Source: Myxococcales bacterium
GTDB lineage: Bacteria; Myxococcota_A; Polyangia; Polyangiales; Ga0077539
Assembly: GCA_013298625.1 (NCBI GenBank)
Contig: JAAFIF010000056.1
Span: forward strand, 1-62,539
Direction of reading: 5' to 3'
DNA: 62,539 nucleotides
This document shows positions 32,194 through 41,208 of this stretch, piece by piece. The notes under the pieces are model-generated. The model was given only the letters and a program-made list of their open reading frames with translations, ran no database searches and was not told the origin of the DNA. Each line of letters opens with the position of its first letter. Position 1 is the first letter of the stretch. The position numbers and the translations under genes are program-made.

Positions 32194-33822
32194 CTACGAA
32201 CTGCACGAGAGCATCGAGCAGCCGGCCTTCGTGCGCGCCCACTCGGGTCTCTTGGCTGCGTACGCTTCGCGGCCGGGCTGCGCGTTGTACGGGTCGCGGA
32301 TGACCGAGAGCAGCTCGTCGAGCGCGGCGGTGTCTCCGGCGGCGACCTTCTCGACCGTCTGCTGCACGAGGTAGTTGCGCGGGATGTACACGGGGTTGTG
32401 GGCGTTCATCCGCTCGGCGCGGGCGGTGTCCGAGAGGCCCTCGTCGCGGGCGCGTGCGAGGTATCGCTCGATCCACCCGCGAAATGGCTGGGCGATGCGC
32501 TCGTTGTCGAGCGCCGCGGGCTCGTAGAGCGCGTGCTCGATCTTCGCGCGGTGCGCGGGCCAGAGCGTCGAAGGGTCGCTGTCGAGCGTGGCGAGCGCGC
32601 GGTAGAAGAGCGTGGGGTCGACCTCGACGCTGGTGATCGTCGAGAGCAGCGCTTCGATGAGCGCCGAGTCTTCGTCGGTGTGCTGCTCGGTGAGGCCGAG
32701 CTTGGCGAGCATCATGGCGCGGTGCTTGGCGCCGAAGCGCTCGGGCCACTGGTCGATCGTCGCCTGCAGCCCAGAGAAATCGCGCATGCGTTGGGCGAAG
32801 GCGTTGCCGAGCTGAGCGAGGTTCCAGTGGGCGATGCGGGGCTGGTTGCCGAAGCGATAGCGGCGGCCCTGCGCGTCGGTGGTGTTCGGCGTCCAGCCCG
32901 GATCGAACACGTCGAGCCAGCCGTAGGGGCCGTAGTCGATGGTGAGCCCGAGGATGGACATGTTGTCCGTGTTCATCACCCCGTGGACGAACCCTACGCG
33001 CAGCCAGTGAACGACCATGTCCGTCGTTCGATCGGAGATCACCCGAAAGAGCCCGGCGAGGTCGTCGTCGGTGCACTTCGCGAACTCGGGGTAGAAGCAC
33101 TCGGTCGTGTAGCGAAGCAGCTTGTCGAGCGTCCCTCCGTCGCCGTGCTCGCCGCGGTACGCGGGCAGCTCGAAGTTGCCGAAGCGCACGAAGGACGGCG
33201 CGACGCGCGCGGTGATGGCGCCCGGCTCGCGCTCGGGGTTTCCGTCGTAGAACATGTCGCGCTCGACCTTGTCGCCCGTGAGCACGAGCGAGAGCGCGCG
33301 CGTCGTGGGGACGCCGAGGTGGTGCATGGCTTCGCTGCAGACGAGCTCGCGCAAGGACGAGCGAAGCACCGCTCGACCGTCGGCGCCGCGCGAGTACGGC
33401 GTGCGCCCTGCTCCCTTGAGCTGCACCTCCCAGCGCTCTCCGCGGCTGTTCTCGACCTCGGCCAACGTGATGGCGCGGCCGTCGCCGAGCTGGTTGGCCC
33501 AGTTGCCGAACTGGTGGCCGCCGTAGCAGGCAGAGAACGGTTTCATCCCAGAAATCACGCGGTTTCCTGCGAGCGCTTCGACGAGCTCCGGCGTGGGGTC
33601 GGGCGACAAATCGAGCAGCGCGCACACCTCTGGGACGAGCGCGAGCAGCTTGGGGCCGGACACGGGCGTCGGCGTCACGCGAGAGTAGAGCGCGCCGCGG
33701 ACCTGTCGCGTCTGGTTGTCCTCGCGAGGGTCTGCGGGAAGCGCGTCGACGAAGCGAGAGCGGTACGCGAGCGATTCGATCGTGTGAGCAGTCGGCATGC
33801 GGACCGACGGGTGTAGTGCCAT
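32194..33822 (-). CDS. selO: protein adenylyltransferase SelO
   Basis: About 542 residues (start at 33822 or 33798). The pseudokinase-like SelO pattern is clear: SACYGGHQFGNWANQLGDGR, WEVQLKGAGRTPYSRGADGR (nucleotide-binding Lys), GVMNTDNMSILGLTIDYGP (catalytic-loop N and DYG). The C-terminus CSMLSCSS keeps the family's terminal Cys motif, with Cys where some homologues have selenocysteine. SelO transfers AMP to Ser/Thr/Tyr of targets and is linked to redox stress. It is the third gene of a minus-strand set after the M14 peptidase and LpoA-like genes. Confidence 0.93.
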   Translation of the reverse strand: MALHPSVRMPTAHTIESLAYRSRFVDALPADPREDNQTRQVRGALYSRVTPTPVSGPKLLALVPEVCALLDLSPDPTPELVEALAGNRVISGMKPFSACYGGHQFGNWANQLGDGRAITLAEVENSRGERWEVQLKGAGRTPYSRGADGRAVLRSSLRELVCSEAMHHLGVPTTRALSLVLTGDKVERDMFYDGNPEREPGAITARVAPSFVRFGNFELPAYRGEHGDGGTLDKLLRYTTECFYPEFAKCTDDDLAGLFRVISDRTTDMVVHWLRVGFVHGVMNTDNMSILGLTIDYGPYGWLDVFDPGWTPNTTDAQGRRYRFGNQPRIAHWNLAQLGNAFAQRMRDFSGLQATIDQWPERFGAKHRAMMLAKLGLTEQHTDEDSALIEALLSTITSVEVDPTLFYRALATLDSDPSTLWPAHRAKIEHALYEPAALDNERIAQPFRGWIERYLARARDEGLSDTARAERMNAHNPVYIPRNYLVQQTVEKVAAGDTAALDELLSVIRDPYNAQPGREAYAAKRPEWARTKAGCSMLSCSS

Positions 33823-33848
33823 CGCCGCGCGAGCGAAAGTGCCGTCGT

Positions 33849-35705
33849 TCAGGGCTCGACCGTCGCGCGAGCGGACGTCGAAGGCGTCGATCGGGCGGGG
33901 CACCGCGCGGCTGCGGCGGGCAACGAGGCGCTCCACGGCGCGTCGGCGGCGACGGTTCCCGCCGTGAGCGCGAGCTGCGGATCGAGGGCGAGCGCGGGGG
34001 TCGAGGCCCCGGTGGCTCCCGGTCGACGCAGGGATTCTGCGGCGCGAATGGCGGCGTCGTGCGCGAGCAGGGCGAGCTCGTCGGGGCTCTCTCCGAAGCG
34101 GGCGCACCACGCGGTGAGCATGGGCTCGAAGCCCTCTCCCGCGCGCACTCCCACCCACGGGCCGATCGCGCGCGAGTCGCTGGGGGCGCTGGTGTCATCG
34201 GACGCCGGAGCGAAATCGTGGATGGCTGATCGGGCGTCGAGCACCCATCGGCCCCGTCGTTGACGGAGCGAACGGCCGATGGCGAGCCGCGGTTCGCGCC
34301 CGGGATCACCGACGAACACCACTGTGACGTTGTCCCGTCGCGGGACCGGGCCGAGGCCGTCGAACACCGCGCGCGTGGCGCCGACGCCCACTTGCAAGAG
34401 CGCGTCTTCCGTGGCCTCTGCGATGCGATCGGAGTCCGCGGAGGCGACGATGAGGGCGCGAGGCGAGCGCCCGTTGGAGACCACTGCGCGCGCGAGGGCT
34501 TCGGCTCTCAGCGCGGTGCTCGGCGCCGCGGCGCGCACCTGCGATCCGGTGGACTCGATCGCCGGAGGCACCGCCAGCAAGAACAGCGGAACCGAGAGGC
34601 TCTGCGCTCGGATCGCCGCGGGCCCGGCGAACTCGTCGCGCGTCGGGCCGATGATCGCGCGCGCGCCCTGGGCGAAGAGTCGATCGATGGCCGCGGCGGT
34701 TTGCGACGGGTCTGTCCCTTCGTCTTCGAGGGCGATGCGCACGTTGGGGACGCGCTCGAGGGCGAGCTGGGCGCCGCGGAGGATGCTGGTTCCGACGGCG
34801 CTGCGAGGGCCCGAGAGGGGCAGGACGAGGCCGACGACGGCGACGGTCGAGAGCGCGGTCGAAGGCGCGGCCTGGGTCGCGCGGTCGTCTGGTAGATCCG
34901 CGAAATATCTTAGAAAATTGGGTACAGAGTCGCGCGCTCTCGCGAGGTCTAGCAATCGCAGCGCGAGCGGTCTTCGCAGCGCAGAGCCCTCGACCGAGCC
35001 GTCGATCGCTTGGGTGAGCGCGGAGGTGTCACCGACGCGCGAGGCGACCGCTTCGAGCAGCGTCGAGCGAGCGGCGGGGTCCTCGCAGCGAAGGCCTGTG
35101 CGGACCCAGGGCGTTCCTGCGGTCTCGGCGCGCTCGACGGTGGCGAGGGTGCGGGCGAGGGTGCGCACTGCGCGGTTGGCGTCGGCGTCGATCGCGGCGC
35201 ACTCGGCGAGGGCGCAGGCCATCTCGACGGTCTCTGCTCCGTCGGGGCGGGCGCGCTCGAGGCCTTGCAGCAAGCGCAGGGCATCGGCGAGGTGCGCGCG
35301 GTGATCGGCGGTGTTCTGCGAGCGGGCCGCGTCGCGCACGTCGAGCACTCCGTGGGCGATGTCGCGCTGCGCGACGAGGTCGGGCTCTGGGCTCACGTCG
35401 ATACGCGCGAGCTCGACGCGGGCCTCGTCGAGGTGATCTCGCGCGACGAGCACGCGCACGAGCAGGACGCGCGCGGACTGCGCGAGGGGCTCGCGCGCGA
35501 AGCGCTGCAGCACGGTCCGCAGGGTGTTCTCTGCGCGCGCGAGGGACGCGGGGGTCGCTTCGAGCGCGTCGCGTCGGGCGTCGGCGAGGGCGCGATCGAG
35601 GGCGATCTCGGCGCTCACGAGGCGCACGGGGCGGGTCTGCGCCGAGGACGACGAGCAGGCCGCGACGGCGAGCGACGCGACGAGCGCGAGGGCTGCGGAG
35701 CGCAT
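33849..35705 (-). CDS. LpoA/periplasmic-binding-like lipoprotein
   Basis: A 618-residue lipoprotein (lipobox AVAAC, Cys17). Residues about 25-280 are helical repeats of TPR type. Residues about 290-600 resemble a type I periplasmic-binding/LivJ fold: VAVVGLVLPLSGPRSAVGTSILRGAQLALE, RAIIGPTRDEFAGPAAIRAQ, APSTALRAEALARAVV. This helical-plus-PBP arrangement is that of LpoA, the outer-membrane activator of penicillin-binding protein 1A, but many myxobacterial members are simply called penicillin-binding protein activators. The start overlaps the M14 stop (ATGA), so they are cotranslated. Confidence 0.85.
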   Translation of the reverse strand: MRSAALALVASLAVAACSSSSAQTRPVRLVSAEIALDRALADARRDALEATPASLARAENTLRTVLQRFAREPLAQSARVLLVRVLVARDHLDEARVELARIDVSPEPDLVAQRDIAHGVLDVRDAARSQNTADHRAHLADALRLLQGLERARPDGAETVEMACALAECAAIDADANRAVRTLARTLATVERAETAGTPWVRTGLRCEDPAARSTLLEAVASRVGDTSALTQAIDGSVEGSALRRPLALRLLDLARARDSVPNFLRYFADLPDDRATQAAPSTALSTVAVVGLVLPLSGPRSAVGTSILRGAQLALERVPNVRIALEDEGTDPSQTAAAIDRLFAQGARAIIGPTRDEFAGPAAIRAQSLSVPLFLLAVPPAIESTGSQVRAAAPSTALRAEALARAVVSNGRSPRALIVASADSDRIAEATEDALLQVGVGATRAVFDGLGPVPRRDNVTVVFVGDPGREPRLAIGRSLRQRRGRWVLDARSAIHDFAPASDDTSAPSDSRAIGPWVGVRAGEGFEPMLTAWCARFGESPDELALLAHDAAIRAAESLRRPGATGASTPALALDPQLALTAGTVAADAPWSASLPAAAARCPARSTPSTSARATVEP

Positions 35706-37474
35706 CAGTGACCGTGCGCGGTCGGGCTGGCGCCAGGCGTCGGCATGTCGATCGAGACGGTGTGCGAGACGGCTCCGAAGCGGCAGGACTCGACGCGGAT
35801 CTCGAGCGTGCCGGGGCCGCGGACGACCCAGGACTCGACGCGGCGCGAGACCGTTCCGCGTGAGCGCTGAAAGAACAGGGCGAACGAGCCGCCGAAGCGT
35901 CCGCGGCCCCATCCGTCGATGTGTCCGATGGCGCGGCGGGCGCTCTTGCTGTCGACGAGCTCGGCCCCGTGGTGCGCCGTTGCGACGGCGGTGGGCGCTT
36001 CGTTGAACGGTAGATTTCGGGCCGAGTCGAGCACGTGCGTCGGGAGGTATCCGTCGTTGGTGATCGTGGCGGAGACGCGAAAGAGCCCTGCGCCGAGGGG
36101 CTCGACGGTGATCTCGGGGATGGTGACGTGCGGGGTGAGCGCGGCGAGGCGCAAGAAGAACGCGCTCTGTCGGGCGCACACTTCGGGCAGCTGTTCGAGC
36201 GGGGGATTGCTCATCCCGACGCGCGGGTCGACGCCGCCTGCTTCGACGTGGCCGAGCTGGGGGTGCTCGATGGTTCGCCACGGGCGAACGATGCGCGATT
36301 GATTTTGTGTGCGGTCCCACTGCCCGAGGGACTCGAGCTCTTGTCGCGTGAGCTGCGTGTAGTGATCGACGAAGGGCTTTTTGCGCTTGAACCCGAGCTG
36401 CGCGAACAGGTCCCAGAGCTCGCACACCAGGGCGATGGCGCCGCGCTGGTGATAGGCGTAGTCGGCGAGCGCGCCGTGCAGGGGCTTGTCGGGCTCGTAG
36501 GTGAACTCTTCGAAGCCCGAGACCGTGGGGTAGCCGCCGTGCTCTTCGCCCCACTGCGCGACCTGGCGAAAGACGGCGAGGTCGAAGGGCTCCATCTTGC
36601 GATCGGGCGCGTTGCCGAGGGGGCGGATGTAGCAGCCGCCGAAGGTGTGGAGGTTGAGCCAGGCGAAGATGGTCGGCTGTTTGGTGACGAAGTCGACGAC
36701 GGCGCGGGCTTCGGGCTCGCTGGTGGGGTACTGCCCGGCGCCCTCTTGCTCGGGCTCGGGCGCCCAGGACCAAGGAAAATTGCGGTTCAAATCGGTGTCG
36801 TTGTCACCGAGAAAGTACGGGTCGGGGATGGTCGCGCCGTCCCATCCTTCGATCACGCCTTCGGGAAACACTTTGTAGAACGGCCCGACGTCTTCGAGCT
36901 CGCGCGGGAGCATGAGCCCAGGGGTCTCGCGGGACTCGACGAACTCTCCGCTGGGGTCTTCTTTGCGCATGAGCAGCGAGAGTCCGTCGCCGTCCATGTC
37001 GCGAGAGATCCATCGCGGGCGGTGGACGTTGGGGCGACGGTCGCGCGGGTTCGACCGCACGTAGCGGCCCGTGGTGAGCACGGCCTCTGCGCCGTCGGGG
37101 CACATGCGCGGGAGCACGTACACGCGCACGCGGCGCAGGGCGTCGCGCACGTGAGGCGGCAGCGATTGCGCGTCGAAATCGGGTTCGGCGTGGAGGCGAA
37201 TGAAGTCTTCGGCGATGGCGAGGGCGACGGACGAGCCGCTGAGCTCGGTGGCGTGCATGTTTCCGTCGACCCACACCGAGGGGCGCTCGCGGTTGGGTTC
37301 GCGGCCGATGGTGAGCAGGTGCAGCGCGCGGCCTTCGACGGTGGTCCCGATGGACTGCAGCCGTACGAAGTCAGGGAAGGCTCGGGCCCAAGCCTCGAGC
37401 TGATCCGTGATCTCTTGATGGCTCAAGAAGCGTTGACGAAACGGGCGAGCGAGGGCGGTGACAATCCCGGTCAT
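35705..37474 (-). CDS. M14-family zinc carboxypeptidase
   Basis: About 589 residues from ATG 37474 (ATG 37504 is in frame and possible). The zinc motif is WVDGNMHATELSG (HxxE) near 75. The substrate-binding DLNRNFPW is near 240, the third zinc ligand LNLHTFGG near 285, and the catalytic Glu in LVCELWD near 360. After residue 430 come beta-sandwich domains (ITVEPLGAGLFRVSATITN). No signal peptide is seen, so the site of action is unclear. M14 enzymes remove C-terminal residues or cleave peptidoglycan-like peptides; coupling to an LpoA-like gene hints at the cell wall, as inference. Confidence 0.88.
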   Translation of the reverse strand: MTGIVTALARPFRQRFLSHQEITDQLEAWARAFPDFVRLQSIGTTVEGRALHLLTIGREPNRERPSVWVDGNMHATELSGSSVALAIAEDFIRLHAEPDFDAQSLPPHVRDALRRVRVYVLPRMCPDGAEAVLTTGRYVRSNPRDRRPNVHRPRWISRDMDGDGLSLLMRKEDPSGEFVESRETPGLMLPRELEDVGPFYKVFPEGVIEGWDGATIPDPYFLGDNDTDLNRNFPWSWAPEPEQEGAGQYPTSEPEARAVVDFVTKQPTIFAWLNLHTFGGCYIRPLGNAPDRKMEPFDLAVFRQVAQWGEEHGGYPTVSGFEEFTYEPDKPLHGALADYAYHQRGAIALVCELWDLFAQLGFKRKKPFVDHYTQLTRQELESLGQWDRTQNQSRIVRPWRTIEHPQLGHVEAGGVDPRVGMSNPPLEQLPEVCARQSAFFLRLAALTPHVTIPEITVEPLGAGLFRVSATITNDGYLPTHVLDSARNLPFNEAPTAVATAHHGAELVDSKSARRAIGHIDGWGRGRFGGSFALFFQRSRGTVSRRVESWVVRGPGTLEIRVESCRFGAVSHTVSIDMPTPGASPTAHGH

Positions 37475-37560
37475 GGCGTCAGAGGCGGGGGAGTATAGAG
37501 CCATTGAGGTGGCCAGAGGGGGCGAGGACGCTGGGGCGAGGCAGTGGTATACGCTGGTGT

Positions 37561-39063
37561 ATGAATCGTCGTTGGTCCTCGCTTGTGTTGTTGGCGACCG
37601 TGATGGGCTGCGGTCGCACTGTGCTCAACGAGCCGCGAGACAGCGGCGTGTCCGAGGCGACCGTCGGGCGCGACGTCGTGCGGCCGGACGGATCGCTGCC
37701 GGATGTCATCGAGGGGATCGACGTGGTGACGCCTCCGGACGTGGTGAGCGTGGACGCGCGCGACGTGGTGATCGACACGCGCGTCCCGCGGTGCGGCGAC
37801 GGGATCTTGGACCCGGGCGAGTCGTGCGACGACAACAACAACCGAGACGGCGACGGGTGTTCGGCGATGTGCCGCTTCGAGGCGCGCTGCGGTGATGGCC
37901 GCAGGGACCCTGGCGAGGTGTGCGACGACGGAAACAACGCGTCGAACGACGGTTGTCGCAGCGACTGTTTGAGCGACGAGCGCTGCGGAAACATGATCGT
38001 GGACACGGCGGTGGGCGAGGTGTGCGACGGCACGCCGGGGTGCGCAGCGAACTGCCGTTCGTTGATGTTGTGCGGCAACGGCCGGATGGATCCGGGCGAG
38101 CGCTGCGACGACGGAAACACGAACCGTTGGGACGGCTGCGCGCCGGACTGCCAGACCGAGCAAGGGCTGGTGATGGACGCGTTTTTCTTCAACGGGGTGT
38201 CGAGCTCGATCGGCTGTGACTTCTCGGGGGACGGGCGGCCGGACAACGCGTTCGGGGCGGCGCTCGGGGACTCGTTGGGCGTGGTGAACACCGCGATCAA
38301 CAACGGGATTTCGAACGGGCAGGTGCTGCTGCAGTTCACGTTTGCGGGCTTGGATGATCCCCTCGGAGTGAACGACCGCGACGTGCGGGTGGGCTTCACG
38401 ACGGGCGTGGACGGCGACGCGGATCGGTTGAACAACCGTGATCCGGGCAATCCGCAGCGGGTCTCGCGGGCGGCGCTGAACATGGCGGGTCTGCCCGTGG
38501 CCAACTATCAGAGCTCGATCACGATGAGCTCGATCACGGGCGGCCCCGAGGACATCACGTTGAACCTGCCGTCGCCGGTGAACGGGCTGATGTTCAACTT
38601 CAGGGTGCGTCAGTCGCGGATCACCGGGACGTTGATGAACAACGGGACGCGGATCACGGCGATCGACCGGGGCGTGCTGTGCGGAGCGGTTCCGCTGCGG
38701 GACCTCGCGGCGCTGCCGAACTTCTTCGAGCTCTTGCTCCGCGGGGGCATGGGCGGCGGGATGGCCCGCAGCACGCTGCTCGAAGCGATGGTGGGCGGCT
38801 ACCGCGTGATGATTCCGTTCATCGGTCTGGCGCTGAACATCGGGCCGAGCCGCGCGGACATCGACCTCGACGGTGACGGCTTGGAGCAGGTGATCGGGAC
38901 GATGGGCAACGCGACGACGCCGCCGCAAATCACGGGCTGCGTCGACGGCGACGGGACGCGGATCCCGGGCCGCGCGTGCGTGATGGACCCACGAATTCAA
39001 GACGGGTTCAGCGCGACGTTCCGCTTCAACGGCGTGTGGTTTCGGCCCGTCGGCGCGGGCTGA
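37561..39063 (+). CDS. lipoprotein with DUF4215-type Cys-rich repeats
   Basis: A 500-residue lipoprotein (lipobox TVMGC, Cys17) starting at ATG 37561. After an Asp/Val-rich linker, residues about 78-205 hold three or four repeats of the Myxococcus Cys-rich type: CGDGILDPGESCDDNNNRDGDGCSAMC, with later units RDPGEVCDDGNNASNDGC and MDPGERCDDGNTNRWDGC. Residues about 210-500 are a beta-rich domain of unknown type. DUF4215 repeats are frequent in predatory myxobacterial surface proteins. It is divergent from the peptidase and begins the run of exported-protein genes. Confidence 0.85.
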   Translation: MNRRWSSLVLLATVMGCGRTVLNEPRDSGVSEATVGRDVVRPDGSLPDVIEGIDVVTPPDVVSVDARDVVIDTRVPRCGDGILDPGESCDDNNNRDGDGCSAMCRFEARCGDGRRDPGEVCDDGNNASNDGCRSDCLSDERCGNMIVDTAVGEVCDGTPGCAANCRSLMLCGNGRMDPGERCDDGNTNRWDGCAPDCQTEQGLVMDAFFFNGVSSSIGCDFSGDGRPDNAFGAALGDSLGVVNTAINNGISNGQVLLQFTFAGLDDPLGVNDRDVRVGFTTGVDGDADRLNNRDPGNPQRVSRAALNMAGLPVANYQSSITMSSITGGPEDITLNLPSPVNGLMFNFRVRQSRITGTLMNNGTRITAIDRGVLCGAVPLRDLAALPNFFELLLRGGMGGGMARSTLLEAMVGGYRVMIPFIGLALNIGPSRADIDLDGDGLEQVIGTMGNATTPPQITGCVDGDGTRIPGRACVMDPRIQDGFSATFRFNGVWFRPVGAG

Positions 39064-39172
39064 TCGACCGGGGGGGGGATGAGATAAAATCTTGCGCGGG
39101 GCAACATCGACGGCGATCCGTGGATGAAGGCGCCCGTTGCTCGAAGAGCGCGAGCGGCAGGAGTCGATGGTG

Positions 39173-41153
39173 ATGCGTACGAAGCGAGTGGTGAGTGCGA
39201 GCGTCGCTGGAGCGTTGGGGCTCTGGCTCGCGGGGTGCGGGCTGCCCGAGGTCCGCTGCGAAGCGGGGCAGATTCAGAGCGGGCGGATGTGCCTGGGCAA
39301 CTGCCGGGTGATCGCGCCTCCCTGCTACGCAGAGGACGGCGGGCTGGTGCTGCCCGAGGCGAGCGTCGAGGACAGCGCGAGCGACGGCGGAGGGATGGAC
39401 GCGGCGCTCGTGTGCGACGGCGGGGCCAGCGCGTGCAGCGGCGCGTGCGTGCGCACCGAGAGCGATCCAGCGCACTGCGGACGGTGCGGAATGGCGTGCG
39501 CAGCGGGCGCGGGCGAGCGCGCTTCGTGCGTGATGGGGCAGTGCCAGAGCGAGTGCCTCGCGGGGTTCGAGCGCGTGGGAATGGCGTGCGAGGTGAAGGT
39601 CCCGCGGCTGATCGGGCCGATGAGCACGAGTTATGTGTCGAGCCAGCGGCCGACGCTGCGCTGGGAGGCTCCCGCGGGCGTCGACGGGGCGGCGGTCGAA
39701 GTGTGTTCGAGCCGCGATTGCGCGACGGTGGTGCAGCGCGGCGCGGTGAGCGGCGGCGCGGTGAGCTGGCGCGTTGAGCGCGGGCGTGTACTGGTGGCGC
39801 GTGCGCGGCAGGGTGGGCGCGACCGAGGGCGCGAGGACGAGCCACGTGTGGGAGTTCGTCGTGGGCGCGAGAGATCGGGCGACGGACACGCAGTGGGGCA
39901 CGCTCACGGACGTGAACGGGGATGGGTTTGGGGATGTGGTGGTGGGCGGTAGCTCGATGCCGCGTGCGCACCGGTTTGATCAGATCATGGTGTCCTACGG
40001 CGCTTCGGGCGGGCTTCCGATGATGCCGTCGTGGACGTCGACACCGTCGACTTCCACCGACGGTTTTGGCTCGAGCGTGGCGAGCGCGGGCGATATCAAT
40101 GGCGACGGCTTCGGCGATGTCGTTGTGGGTGCTCCGAGCGCGACGAACGCCGCGATGGTCTCGACCGGGGCGGTGAGCATCTTCTTTGGCAGCGCGACGG
40201 GGCTGTCTCTGACAGCGCAGAGAGTGAGCGTGGGTGCCGCAGGCGATCAGTTCGGCTACGCGGTGAGCGCGGCCGGAGACGTGAACGGCGATGGGTTTGG
40301 CGACCTCGTCGTGGGCGCGATCAGCGCGAGTCCTGGAGGCCGGACCAGCGCTGGTACGGTCTATGTTTTTCACGGAGGAGCCAGTGGCGTTGCAGCGACT
40401 CCTGCCGCCGAAATCGCTGGCACTGTGCCGCGTGGCGCGCTGGGGGCAGTGGTGACAGGAGCTCACGACCTCAACGCAGATCGATTCGCCGATATCGTCG
40501 TCGCTGCGCCGCTCGCGGACGACCCCGCCGAAGGCGAGTCCGAGGTTGGGGTCGTTCGTTGCTTTCATGGAGGAGCGAGCGGTGTTGGCTCGACGCCGAC
40601 ACGCGAGTGGACACGCGTCGAGGGGCCAGCAGGGTTGGCCTCTGGCTATCGAGTCGGGCGCTCACTGTCCCGTCCCGGAGATATCAACGGCGATGGCTTT
40701 GGCGACGTGGTGTTCGGAAGCGGTGACAACAACGCGAAGCGCGACGCGTTGTGGTCGGCTGGCTCGATGCAGGGAGCGAGTGCGAACTTGACCAGGATTT
40801 CCACTGCATCGAGCGCTGATCGTGAGGTGGGCGCGCAGGTCGATCTCGGCGACGCAAACGGCGACGGGTTCGACGACCTGTTGCTGCAGTTTCGTGTGGA
40901 CGGCATGCGCCGCACTGAAGTGCGTGCGGGCGGTGCTGTCGGCGTCGCTGCCTCAGGCGCTCTGGTTGTGGCTGGCCACTACGACGCTGGTTTCGTGGGA
41001 GACATCAACGGAGATGGGCGCGCTGAGACAATTGTTGCCGTCAACACGATCCCGATCTTCGTCTGGCCCACCGCCGCGCAGCTCTACCGAGGCAACCCAG
41101 GGCTGTCGTGGGTGATGCCAGACTGGTTCGTCAGCGGTCCTTCGTTCCGCTGA
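39173..41153 (+). pseudogene. FG-GAP repeat lipoprotein, interrupted by a frameshift
   Basis: ATG 39173 has AGGAG nine bases upstream. The first frame encodes a lipobox (WLAGC, Cys22), a Cys-rich segment (CSGACVRTESDPAHCGRCG) and a fibronectin-like opening (STSYVSSQRPTLRWEAP). It turns to nonsense after GGAVSWR at 39772. Omitting one base near 39773 continues LSAGVYWWRVRGRVG and then five or six FG-GAP/integrin-type repeats (DVNGDGFGDVVVG, DINGDGFGDVVVGAPSA, DLNADRFADIVVAAP) to the stop at 41151-41153, giving about 659 residues. The rest of both halves is well conserved, so this may be a sequencing error, a recent mutation or phase variation. Confidence 0.8.
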
Positions 41154-41208
41154 GTTTTTCGGGCGGCTTGCTTGCGCCGGGGGCTTGGTGCGGTGAACAA
41201 TCCGCAAC

